Positions 1 through 7,002 of a stretch of 7,239 nt of DNA are shown here, in pieces. A model generated the notes under the pieces. That model did not search any database, had not been told where the DNA came from, and saw only the letters and a program-made list of their open reading frames with translations. Origin of the DNA: Oscillospiraceae bacterium. Lineage in GTDB: Bacteria; Bacillota_A; Clostridia; Oscillospirales; Oscillospiraceae. The stretch is from contig JAFQPT010000185.1 in assembly GCA_017411665.1 (NCBI GenBank), forward strand, positions 1 to 7,239. The letters are read 5' to 3'. Numbering within the stretch: position 1 is the first letter of the stretch; every line of letters begins with the position of its first letter. The translations under genes were made by a program, and so were the position numbers.

Positions 1-1348
1 ATTTTCCGCTGCGCAATCGCAGCAGACACCAGATACATTTGATGATCTGATCCACCTTCAAAAGTTCAAATACCACAACCGCAGGCATCTTCCACACAAA
101 TGCTGCCATCACGCCCAAGGGAATAGATGCTGCCCACAAAAACAGCACATCAGCCATCATCAAAAAACGGGTATCTCCCCCTGCGCGGAGCACTCCTTTT
201 GTCAGCACCCCGTTCACAGACTGGAACACCACCACAACCAGCAGTGCATTCAGCAGCTGCCATGCAATCTCTTTCGCCTCCATGGTCACATCATAATACG
301 CAATCACCGGCCTCCGCAGCAGCATAATTCCCGCCGCAGCCAACAAACCGATTACCGCCCCGGTCAACACAAAGAAATATCCCTGTTGCTGAGCACGCTC
401 AAAGTCCCCTTCTCCCATGGTATGTCCCGTAATCACACCCGCAGCACCTGCTGTGCCATGATGCAGCACAGTACTCAGCTGCTGCACCACCATCGTTACG
501 GAATTCGCCGCTGCAAAAGTCTGTCCCATCTGTCCCATTACCATAGAAACAGCGCTGCTGCCCAGCCCCAACAATCCGTCACTGACGAGCACCGGCAGAC
601 TGATGCGAAAGTATTCCTTTTGTATGGTGCCACAAGGTGTTTTCAAATCCGACAACCGATATCCGATTTTTTGCTCCGCAAAAAAGAAGTACCCGCAGAT
701 AAATAACAGCTGTACCATCCATGCGGCGGTAGTCGCCAACGCTGCACCTGCAATTTCCATTCTCGGCGCACCGAGATTCCCATGAATCAGCAGCCAATTC
801 AGCCCCACATTCACCCCCAAAGCCAACACCGAACCTACCAAGGGAATCAGCAGTTTTCCTGCACTGCGCAGCACGATGGTACATCCCTGGGCATACGCCA
901 TGCAAAAATAGGCCGGCAGCAGCCAGCGAAGATATTGCGTGCCATATCGCAGAATCTCCTCATCGGAGGAGAACACCCGCATAATGCCTCTCGGAAACAG
1001 AAGTCCCACAACCGTAAACACCACCGTCACCAACAATTCCCAGCGCAGCATCACGGTGACTGCCTTTTTCAAACTGTCGCTGTCTCCCATTCCCCAATAC
1101 CGATTGGTCAGCACAGAGGCACCCATCCCCAAGCCCATGGCACAAACCAGAAACAGGGTGACATACTGTCCCGCCAAAGAAGACGCAGAAATTTGTGCAT
1201 CGCCCATTTTGGCCAGCATGACCGTATCAACCATATTCATTCCAACCGCAACCAGTGACTGAGCGGAAATCGGCAATGCCAACCGAATGGTTTTCCCGTA
1301 TAGTTCACGACTCCCGAGACAGGCTCTCCAATTGATTCGTTTCTTCAT
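1..1348 (-). CDS. MATE family efflux transporter (3' end cut by window edge)
   Basis: Polytopic inner-membrane antiporter of the MATE (multidrug and toxic compound extrusion) family, which exports cationic drugs or metabolites using a Na+ or H+ gradient. I translated 449 residues from an ATG at 1348 with no stop before the window edge. MATE proteins are usually about 440-460 residues, so only a few C-terminal residues should be missing. Family marks seen: an N-terminal basic stretch, TM1 with NMVDTVML (the Asp at residue 41 matches the conserved TM1 Asp of NorM-type proteins), and the motif VLRAGGDTRF at about residues 386-395 at the start of the last helices. About 12 hydrophobic segments are visible in two similar halves. 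The start has a strong GGAGG (1354-1358) 5 nt upstream. It lies 134 nt downstream of gltS with a terminator between, so it is probably its own unit, though I could not find a convincing promoter. The substrate cannot be predicted from sequence. Confidence 0.94.
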   Translation of the reverse strand, partial: MKKRINWRACLGSRELYGKTIRLALPISAQSLVAVGMNMVDTVMLAKMGDAQISASSLAGQYVTLFLVCAMGLGMGASVLTNRYWGMGDSDSLKKAVTVMLRWELLVTVVFTVVGLLFPRGIMRVFSSDEEILRYGTQYLRWLLPAYFCMAYAQGCTIVLRSAGKLLIPLVGSVLALGVNVGLNWLLIHGNLGAPRMEIAGAALATTAAWMVQLLFICGYFFFAEQKIGYRLSDLKTPCGTIQKEYFRISLPVLVSDGLLGLGSSAVSMVMGQMGQTFAAANSVTMVVQQLSTVLHHGTAGAAGVITGHTMGEGDFERAQQQGYFFVLTGAVIGLLAAAGIMLLRRPVIAYYDVTMEAKEIAWQLLNALLVVVVFQSVNGVLTKGVLRAGGDTRFLMMADVLFLWAASIPLGVMAAFVWKMPAVVVFELLKVDQIIKCIWCLLRLRSGK

Positions 1349-1400
1349 AATCGCCTCCGCATCATTTATCTGACTTAGTATGTGCGGTTTGGGCAAAAAC

Positions 1401-1432
1401 AAAAATTCCCCGTTCGAAAACGGGGAATTTTT
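1401..1432 (-). terminator. Intrinsic terminator of the acyltransferase-gltS unit
   Basis: Perfect 14-bp stem (1401-1414 with 1419-1432) around a 4-nt loop that reads UUCG in the minus-strand RNA. The core is CCCCGTT/AACGGGG. On the minus strand the stem ends in TTTTT, then G, then TTTTT, the classic U-tract. It begins about 50 nt after the gltS stop codon. The A/T flanks are symmetric, so it could work on both strands, but there is no plus-strand gene to terminate. Confidence 0.88.
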
Positions 1433-1482
1433 TTATTATAAGAAATCTTTTTTCATTTCAAAGGATATTCTGAATAGATCCC

Positions 1483-2859
1483 TCAGCTCTTTTTCTTTCC
1501 TGCCTTGAAAATAAACAAGAGCAAAACAGCCAGATAAATGATAATCAGACCAACCGCAGTCCACACAGTTGTTTCGCTCTTTGGCGCAAAGCTGATAAGC
1601 AGCAGCATGGGTGCACCGAAAACAATGCCGAAGGAGCTGCCTGTGACCAGATTGTTGGACGCAGGGGTCTTCAATTCGGGGTCAATTTCACGCAGCAGCA
1701 GAACACCGGAGCTGATGGTACCCGTCAGCATACCAAACATGGAGAAAAATCCTTCATAGAAGTAGTTGGGATAGAGCTTCTTGCACATCCAAAACAGATA
1801 GCAGAACGTAACCACACCGCCAATAAATGCCATCAGCAGGAAGGGAAGCCAGTTGCCGCTCAAATCGCTGATATCAATGCTTGCAATACCCGCAACGATC
1901 ATGAAATCAAACGCCACGCCGGAAATACGGCTGAGCAGATAGTTGTTCTGATACTGGTGGTTCATTACCTTGAACTTGCGCAGGTGGTCAAACAGCACAC
2001 GGCAGCCGGTCGCAATGATGGAGCCGACAATGAAGTTGAAGCCCCACAGCAACGTGCTGACAGTTGCCGCCAGACCGGGCGCAAAGTTTTCCAGCAGAGA
2101 TACGATGCCGTCAATCACCAGATAGGTCAGCAGATACACCAGAATCACCAGTGCCGCCTGCACGCTGCATCTGTCAATGGATTCCGCTACGGGAATTTCG
2201 TTGTCAGCCTGGAAGGTGTCCAGTGTTACAGAGCCGGAAACATAATCCTTATCCGTTGCTCTTACGAGCTTGTTCTTCTTTGAGAGAATATTCAGGTAAA
2301 TGACACCGACCACACAGGCACACAGATAACCGGACGCTGCCAAAGACAGGCCAAAGCTTCTGCCGCCAAACATACCCAGCGCTTCATAAGTAGAGCCAAC
2401 ATTATTGGCCTGACCGGGACCCTGACCGTATGCCATGGGCAACAAAATACCGCTTGCCTTAAACAAATCGGGCATGATGGTGTATGCCAGAATTAAAGAT
2501 ATTGCCAAACCGGTCAATGCCTGTACCAGATAGGTGCTGACGATTAATGCGCCGTTTTTGGGAGCAAGGAACTTGCTCTCGCCTTCTGTTTTCTCAGATA
2601 CACGCAGCGCCATCGCAATAAAGCCCAACGCAATCGCATGATACGTTACGCTTTCCAGAAATTCACCGGTAACTGCTTGAAAACCAATCGTACGCAGAAA
2701 CAGCAGAATAAAGCCCGCCAAAACCGCAGTCGGCATTAAGCTATTCTGAATCCAAAGAATCTTACGCCTCAGCACATTTGCCAAAAGAATCAGTGCCGCA
2801 ATGGTGCCCAATTGAACCACAGGAGACCAAAGCGCAATATTCGCAGAAGAAAAATCCAT
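1483..2859 (-). CDS. gltS: Sodium/glutamate symporter family protein (GltS/ESS family)
   Basis: Membrane carrier of 458 residues, longer than E. coli GltS (401). Family knowledge: ESS/GltS proteins import glutamate with Na+ and are built from two inverted repeats, each with a glycine-rich re-entrant loop. I see two matching loops: residues 138-155 (ILLPMAYGQGPGQANNVG) and 376-392 (GMLTGTISSGVLLLREI, followed by DPE). There are about 10-12 hydrophobic segments and a basic C-terminal tail ending KAGKKKS. A polar central loop at about residues 194-230 separates the halves. The first loop has GQGPGQ, not the GxGT-type sequence of the well-studied enterobacterial protein, so glutamate as substrate is not assured; another dicarboxylate or amino acid is possible. 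The ATG is 3 nt after the acyltransferase stop, and its ribosome binding site (GGTGAGG, 2866-2872) lies inside the end of that gene, so the two are translationally coupled. A terminator follows at 1401-1432. Confidence 0.88.
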   Translation of the reverse strand: MDFSSANIALWSPVVQLGTIAALILLANVLRRKILWIQNSLMPTAVLAGFILLFLRTIGFQAVTGEFLESVTYHAIALGFIAMALRVSEKTEGESKFLAPKNGALIVSTYLVQALTGLAISLILAYTIMPDLFKASGILLPMAYGQGPGQANNVGSTYEALGMFGGRSFGLSLAASGYLCACVVGVIYLNILSKKNKLVRATDKDYVSGSVTLDTFQADNEIPVAESIDRCSVQAALVILVYLLTYLVIDGIVSLLENFAPGLAATVSTLLWGFNFIVGSIIATGCRVLFDHLRKFKVMNHQYQNNYLLSRISGVAFDFMIVAGIASIDISDLSGNWLPFLLMAFIGGVVTFCYLFWMCKKLYPNYFYEGFFSMFGMLTGTISSGVLLLREIDPELKTPASNNLVTGSSFGIVFGAPMLLLISFAPKSETTVWTAVGLIIIYLAVLLLFIFKAGKKKS

Positions 2860-2862
2860 AAT

Positions 2863-4014
2863 TTACCTCACCGTTCGTTTCGTTTTCCGACTTTCCTTAA
2901 CCAGATTATAGTACAGGAAAAATTTCAGCGCATTTGCACCTCGAGCCGGAATCAACTCATAGTACTGCTTTTCCGCAGTAAATACAATGGCTCGCTGTCC
3001 ATGCATTGCCAAATCCGTAATGCTGCTCATGGGAACCTCCCATTCTCCGCAGCGCAAATACTCTCCGGACATCTCCACAGCACCTTCCGTCACAACAAAC
3101 TCCTCTTGTTGTTCCAGACGCTTCAGCTGCCCACAAGAGGCGCGATAGATTGCGCCCTGTTCCACATCTGCTGCCAGCTGCCCTTTCTGCCACTGAGAAA
3201 ATTCGTATACCGTTTCAAACGGAGCCTCTTCCAGCATCCCGTACTCATTGAATCGGAATGTGAACCCGCAGTCCTGACAGCTAACTCCATTGCCACGCGA
3301 TTCATAACAGTCATATGCACCGCACTTAGGACAGATATACAGCAGATTTTCCATGCCCTTTGCAGGATTCTTGCTCCGATAACGCTTGGGATGTGCCAGC
3401 TGACGGGCATAGGCATCCTCATACAAGTCCGCCTCAATGACCTGCTGTACCTCTGCAGCACTCATCTCCCGAAGCTGCTCAGGCGTATAGACATTTACCG
3501 GCGCGCCATGCAGATATCCCTTTCGCACACTGGCACCGCCCCACATAGGACTTGCAAAATAGCCGCCTGTGATTTTATACGTGACCAGCCCGCAGCCCGC
3601 AGTTTTCACCAGCTTACCTGTAGACGGCACAATAGAGCAAGTCACGCCGTCCCATGTGCGTACCCCTTCGGCAAACAGGCATACATTATGACCCTTGCGT
3701 GCTTTTCGAACCATTTCCATTACCGTAGCAGCTGCAGAGGCGCCCTTGGGACGAAAAATCGGGTCTACAAGATATTGAATCAGTCTGGACAAAAATCCCC
3801 ATCTTGCAATATGCTCGCTGGCAACAAAATACATCTGCCGAGGAAAGCTTGCCGCCACAAACAGCATATCATAGTCTGTTGCATGGTTTGATATAACAAT
3901 ATAATTTTCGGGAAGGTCTTTTGCTGTTTCGTATGTGTATCCGAATATCAGTCTCGCAAACAAGGATACAAGAGGACGCAAAACACGATAAAACAGGTCA
4001 TGTCTCCTATTCAA
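2863..4014 (-). CDS. PlsC-like lysophospholipid acyltransferase with C-terminal zinc ribbon
   Basis: 383 residues. The N-terminal part (about residues 30-170) is an acyltransferase of the 1-acyl-glycerol-3-phosphate acyltransferase superfamily, which transfers an acyl chain onto a lysophospholipid at the inner face of the membrane. The catalytic HX4D motif is intact (NHATDYD, His44 and Asp49), and the phosphate-binding motif is FAEGVRT (Glu116-Thr120, Thr in place of the usual Ser of EGxRS). An N-terminal hydrophobic patch could tether it to the membrane. Next comes a four-cysteine zinc ribbon, CPKC at 228-231 and CQDC at 246-249. Residues 265-383 form a third region that I do not recognise; its alternating strands suggest a small beta domain, possibly PH/GRAM-like (guess). 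The start is TTG at 4014-4012: no in-frame ATG precedes the first internal Met50, which lies beyond the catalytic motif, and a strong GGGAGGGA (4021-4028) sits 6 nt upstream. It is first in an operon with gltS. The exact acceptor lipid is unknown. Confidence 0.9.
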   Translation of the reverse strand: MNRRHDLFYRVLRPLVSLFARLIFGYTYETAKDLPENYIVISNHATDYDMLFVAASFPRQMYFVASEHIARWGFLSRLIQYLVDPIFRPKGASAAATVMEMVRKARKGHNVCLFAEGVRTWDGVTCSIVPSTGKLVKTAGCGLVTYKITGGYFASPMWGGASVRKGYLHGAPVNVYTPEQLREMSAAEVQQVIEADLYEDAYARQLAHPKRYRSKNPAKGMENLLYICPKCGAYDCYESRGNGVSCQDCGFTFRFNEYGMLEEAPFETVYEFSQWQKGQLAADVEQGAIYRASCGQLKRLEQQEEFVVTEGAVEMSGEYLRCGEWEVPMSSITDLAMHGQRAIVFTAEKQYYELIPARGANALKFFLYYNLVKESRKTKRTVR

Positions 4015-4040
4015 ACCAAATCCCTCCCAATTTGCCCATT

Positions 4041-4059
4041 TTTGTCGAAATGTGTCGAT
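4041..4059 (+). promoter_or_regulatory. Candidate tandem Spo0A boxes
   Basis: TTTGTCGAA at 4041-4049 equals the published 0A-box consensus (TTTGTCGAA) at all nine positions. TGTGTCGAT at 4051-4059 matches at seven of nine. The two are in direct repeat with a 10-bp period, so they lie on the same face of the helix, as in known tandem Spo0A sites. They fall just downstream of the predicted start of the acyltransferase-gltS transcript, about +6 to +24, a position that suits repression. The motif match is seen; the regulatory role is inferred. Confidence 0.45.
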
Positions 4060-4070
4060 TTTATCTTTTT

Positions 4071-4099
4071 ATTTTACCACCATCATTTGTCATAAACAA
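4071..4099 (-). promoter_or_regulatory. Candidate sigma-A promoter of the acyltransferase-gltS operon
   Basis: On the minus strand TTGTTT (4099-4094) is followed after exactly 17 nt by TAAAAT (4076-4071). The -10 differs from TATAAT at one base; the -35 keeps TTG and lacks ACA. It would start transcription near 4064, giving a leader of about 50 nt before the TTG start at 4014. It lies between the htrA terminator and the acyltransferase gene, where a new promoter is needed. Confidence 0.5.
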
Positions 4100-4110
4100 G
4101 ACAAACTCCC

Positions 4111-4128
4111 GTAAAACTACGGTTTTAC
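4111..4128 (-). promoter_or_regulatory. Perfect 7-bp-arm palindrome upstream of the predicted promoter
   Basis: Inverted repeat GTAAAAC (4111-4117) and GTTTTAC (4122-4128) around 4 nt. It begins 12 bp upstream of the predicted -35 of the acyltransferase operon and just beyond the U-tract of the htrA terminator. It could be an operator for a dimeric regulator or a small hairpin in read-through RNA. No U-tract follows it, so it is not itself a terminator. I do not recognise the motif. Confidence 0.35.
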
Positions 4129-4133
4129 AGCAA

Positions 4134-4170
4134 AAAAGAACCCTGCAGCTCACTGCCGCAGGGTTCTTTT
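4134..4170 (-). terminator. Intrinsic terminator of the RR-HK-htrA unit
   Basis: Perfect 13-bp stem: AAAAGAACCCTGC (4134-4146) pairs with GCAGGGTTCTTTT (4158-4170), with an 11-nt loop. On the minus strand the second arm ends in a U-rich tract (TTCTTTTTT). It starts 3 nt after the htrA stop codon, so it closes the two-component/protease operon. Confidence 0.92.
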
Positions 4171-4173
4171 CCG

Positions 4174-5481
4174 TTAAAAATCATTTTGATCAATCAAAGC
4201 AAACTTCAGCTCGATGATTTCGCCCGCTCTCCAAATCTTCACCGTAACAAGGTCTCCAACCTGTTTTTGGCTGATCACATCGCGAACCACTTCAATGGAG
4301 GTCACTGTCTTCCCTTCAATTTCAATGATGACGTCTTCAGGCTGCAACCCCTTCTTTTCCGCATCGGAACCCTTTACAACCGAGTTCACCAGCAGCCCGT
4401 CGGGGTATTCCTCTGTGCCGCCGTTGGTATCATAGACCGTCACACCCATGCCGGGTCTGCCGACCACTGCCCCGTCATCCAGAATGGCATCTACCATCTG
4501 CTTGACCGTCACTGTGGGAATGGCAAAGCCCACACCCTCAATGGCGGAGGTAAAAGAGCCCATCATCTTCATATTGGTAATTCCAACAACCTGCCCGTAA
4601 ATATTGAACAGCGCACCGCCGGAATTGCCGGAGTTCAATGCTGCATTGGTCTGCAGCAGGGTCATGGTGCGGCTATTATAATCAATATCACGGCTGACCC
4701 CCGAAATGATACCGGTTGTCATGGTGCCGCTGAACTGTTCGCCCAGAGGGTTGCCGATAGCAATGGCATCGTCACCCACCTGCACCAGAGAAGAATCTCC
4801 GAACTGCGCAGGGGTCAAACCCTTTGCCTCAATTTTCAATACACCGATATCACTGATGGCATCCGCACCGACCAGACGTGCTTCAAAGGTTCTGCCGTCA
4901 TGAAGCACGACCTCAACCGCATCCGCATCATCCAGCACATGGGTATTGGTGATGATATAGCCGTCTGCAGTCATAATGACACCGGTGCCCCAGCCATAGA
5001 GCTCCCCGTCTGTGCTGGTGCTGATTCCCACAATGCTGGGCATGCACTTGGCATACAGCTCCTGCAAAGTCAGAGGTTCCAGACCGACGGTACTCTTCAG
5101 CTGCAGCTCCAGATTCGGATTGGTGTCCGCCCGCTCAATCTCATTGATTCCTGTGATTTCACTGTTTTCATACTGTTCGTAATAATCGCCGTAGTTCTCA
5201 TAGAAATCTTTGGCACTATCCCCTGCTTTTTCCCCTTCGGAGAAAATCTTAGCCGTCAACCCGATGGCAGAAACCAGCAGTACCGTGCACAGCACCCCTA
5301 CCAGAATCCATATCCCTCGGCGAGACTTGATTTCCTTCTGCGGTCTCACAGGGCGATACAGCCCCGCTTCCTCAAAGATATCCAGACTTTCTTCCTCGGA
5401 CATCTCGACCGCCTCGGGCACTTCCTCAGATTCGGGTACATAGGGCTTGTACCAGTCGTTGTTGTTCTTTCTCTCTTCCAT
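4174..5481 (-). CDS. htrA: Membrane-anchored HtrA/DegP-type serine protease with one PDZ domain
   Basis: 435-residue S1C-family protease that degrades or refolds damaged proteins outside the cytoplasmic membrane. Layout: acidic cytoplasmic N-terminus (about 1-54), basic stop KSRRG, one membrane anchor (about 56-78), a Tyr/Glu-rich linker (about 92-106), trypsin-like domain (about 140-335) and one PDZ domain (about 343-430) that binds substrate C-termini. The catalytic triad is complete: His181 in TNTHVL, Asp211 in SDIGVLKI, Ser287 in GNSGG. One PDZ and an N-terminal anchor instead of a cleaved signal peptide are typical of Gram-positive HtrA. ATG at 5481 has AGGAG (5489-5493) 7 nt upstream and lies only 16 nt after the histidine kinase stop, so it is co-transcribed with the two-component genes. 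A terminator follows 3 nt after the stop. The arrangement parallels MprAB-PepD and the CssRS control of htrA, suggesting envelope-stress regulation (inference). Confidence 0.96.
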   Translation of the reverse strand: MEERKNNNDWYKPYVPESEEVPEAVEMSEEESLDIFEEAGLYRPVRPQKEIKSRRGIWILVGVLCTVLLVSAIGLTAKIFSEGEKAGDSAKDFYENYGDYYEQYENSEITGINEIERADTNPNLELQLKSTVGLEPLTLQELYAKCMPSIVGISTSTDGELYGWGTGVIMTADGYIITNTHVLDDADAVEVVLHDGRTFEARLVGADAISDIGVLKIEAKGLTPAQFGDSSLVQVGDDAIAIGNPLGEQFSGTMTTGIISGVSRDIDYNSRTMTLLQTNAALNSGNSGGALFNIYGQVVGITNMKMMGSFTSAIEGVGFAIPTVTVKQMVDAILDDGAVVGRPGMGVTVYDTNGGTEEYPDGLLVNSVVKGSDAEKKGLQPEDVIIEIEGKTVTSIEVVRDVISQKQVGDLVTVKIWRAGEIIELKFALIDQNDF

Positions 5482-5497
5482 ATATGTTCTCCTATGG

Positions 5498-6943
5498 TTA
5501 TTTGCTTTGGGAATTCGGCTTCGGACGGCGTGCCAGCTTCAAACTGAACACGAACTTGGTCACACCGTCTTTACTGGTCACAACGATGTCCTCATCATGG
5601 GCATCCAGAATACTCTTGACCAGATACAATCCCAAACCGACACCGTCTCTGTCCAGACTGCGGGAACGGTCGGACTTATGGAATCGGTCAAAAATGAAGG
5701 GCAGGTCATCCTCGGGAATCACTTCCCCTTCATCGGACACGCTGACATACGCCTTCCCCGCCTGCTTCCACACTGCCAGAGACAGAGTCCCGCCCGTGTG
5801 GGCAAACTTAATGGCGTTGTCAAGCAAATTATAAATCACGCGGTGAATGGAGTCCTGGTTGGCGCGTACCCACAATTCATCGTCGGGCAGCTGCAAATCC
5901 ACTTCCAGTTTCTTTTCCACCGCTCTGCTTTCAAAGCTCAGCAGCGTCATGACCAGCTCTTCTGTCAAATTGAAGGGCTTCATGCTCTTTGGGTCTGCCA
6001 TCTTGTCCTGCATTTTGGACATGTCCAGCATCTCTCGTACCAATCGACTGAGACGTCTGGTTTCATCGGCAATGATTGCCAGATACTTTTCTTCCTCTTC
6101 TTTGGGAATGGTGCCGTCCAACAGTCCTTCCGCAAAGCCCGCAATGGTGGTCATGGGTGTTTTCAGCTCATGGGAAACATTTGCAATAAATTCCTGTCTG
6201 GTCTGCTCCGCCTTTTCCAAGGAGTCCGCCATCGCATTGAAGGAGTCGGTCAGCGCACCCATTTCGTCCGCCTTATCCGTGGTGCTGATGCGCATGGAGA
6301 AGTCCCCGTGGGAGTATTTTCTTGCCGCTACGGTCATTTCATCCAGATTACGTGTCAGCGCCTTGGACAGCGCAAAGCTCATGACCACCGCAAGGCTCAT
6401 TACCGCCAGAGACACCAGAAAGAACAAATACACAAATGCGCCATATGCGCCGATGATGCTGGTGGCATCCTTGGAAATGAAGATATAGCCCAGAAGGCCC
6501 TGGCTGTTTCTCAGTTCCTTGGCCACTACATAGCTGGTGGAGGCATAATATCCGTCCACATCGCTGAGTTGATTCATGGTCCCGACATTGCTGATGTGGT
6601 CTAAATAGCTCTGAGGCATTTTCGTACCCATATGGCAGCATGCCAGTTCCCGATCTGAGCAAGAAACCACATAGCCTTGTGAGTCGCACAGCATAATATG
6701 GCTGCCTGTGCCTTGCGCCAGCATACTGATGGTCATTCGAATGTCCCAGTTTTCCAGTTCCGATTCTTCGGACACCGCGGATGTAATGCGGGAAACTTCT
6801 TCCGCATTGGCTGCCATGCTTTCGCGGGCATCGTTGATGACAAAGTTGCTGCCAATGAACACAAAAGCAATGCCGATCATCATAAAGCTGACCAGAACAA
6901 TGGTGGCGGTCGCCATGAAGTTTTTGAAGTAAATACTATTCAT
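5498..6943 (-). CDS. Membrane sensor histidine kinase (HAMP-HisKA-HATPase)
   Basis: 481-residue kinase that autophosphorylates on histidine and passes phosphate to the response regulator encoded upstream. Layout: TM1 (about 9-32), extracytoplasmic sensor region (about 33-163), TM2 (about 165-192), HAMP (about 192-243), dimerisation/His domain (about 244-312), ATP-binding domain (about 360-470). His258 sits in SHELKTP. The N box is NLLDNAIKF (372-380), the F box FIFDRF (416-421), the G2 box GVGLGLY (434-440). The G1 box reads DEGEVI, with Val408 where DxGxG has its second glycine. The sensor region looks Cache/PDC-like (CDSQGYVV) and holds four cysteines at 86, 95, 102 and 103. I chose ATG at 6943 because an AAAGGTGGG (6951-6959) precedes it and TM1 follows at once. 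A TTG at 7024 in the same frame would add 27 polar residues without a ribosome site. Its place before htrA suggests it reads envelope protein stress. Confidence 0.96.
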   Translation of the reverse strand: MNSIYFKNFMATATIVLVSFMMIGIAFVFIGSNFVINDARESMAANAEEVSRITSAVSEESELENWDIRMTISMLAQGTGSHIMLCDSQGYVVSCSDRELACCHMGTKMPQSYLDHISNVGTMNQLSDVDGYYASTSYVVAKELRNSQGLLGYIFISKDATSIIGAYGAFVYLFFLVSLAVMSLAVVMSFALSKALTRNLDEMTVAARKYSHGDFSMRISTTDKADEMGALTDSFNAMADSLEKAEQTRQEFIANVSHELKTPMTTIAGFAEGLLDGTIPKEEEEKYLAIIADETRRLSRLVREMLDMSKMQDKMADPKSMKPFNLTEELVMTLLSFESRAVEKKLEVDLQLPDDELWVRANQDSIHRVIYNLLDNAIKFAHTGGTLSLAVWKQAGKAYVSVSDEGEVIPEDDLPFIFDRFHKSDRSRSLDRDGVGLGLYLVKSILDAHDEDIVVTSKDGVTKFVFSLKLARRPKPNSQSK

Positions 6944-7002
6944 CGTGCGCCCCACCTTTCTTCTGTATTCGTCGCGACATGTGCGTGGCAAAAAACTCTT
7001 GT

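Noticed and set aside
127..1262. Several plus- and minus-strand open frames of 60-158 codons
   Set aside because: All overlap the continuous MATE transporter frame on the minus strand, which runs off the window edge; they are shadows in other frames.
1349..1400. Promoter for the MATE gene (TTGCCC with GATAAA)
   Set aside because: The spacing would be about 20 nt and both hexamers are poor, with an implausibly short leader; not good enough to annotate.
2812..3891. Open frame of 359 codons on the plus strand
   Set aside because: Antisense shadow of the acyltransferase gene; low-complexity His/Arg/Cys-rich translation without a family.
4186..5547. Open frame of 453 codons on the plus strand
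   Set aside because: It is exactly antisense to htrA, whose triad, PDZ domain and ribosome site are clear. The plus-strand protein is rich in His, Gln and Arg with no recognisable domain, as expected of a shadow frame.
5447..6604. Open frame of 385 codons on the plus strand
   Set aside because: Antisense shadow of the histidine kinase and the start of htrA; no domain, no ribosome site of note.
6971..6978. GTCGCGAC palindrome ahead of the kinase ribosome site
   Set aside because: An eight-base palindrome with no extension beyond its core is expected by chance in a window this size and resembles no operator I know.
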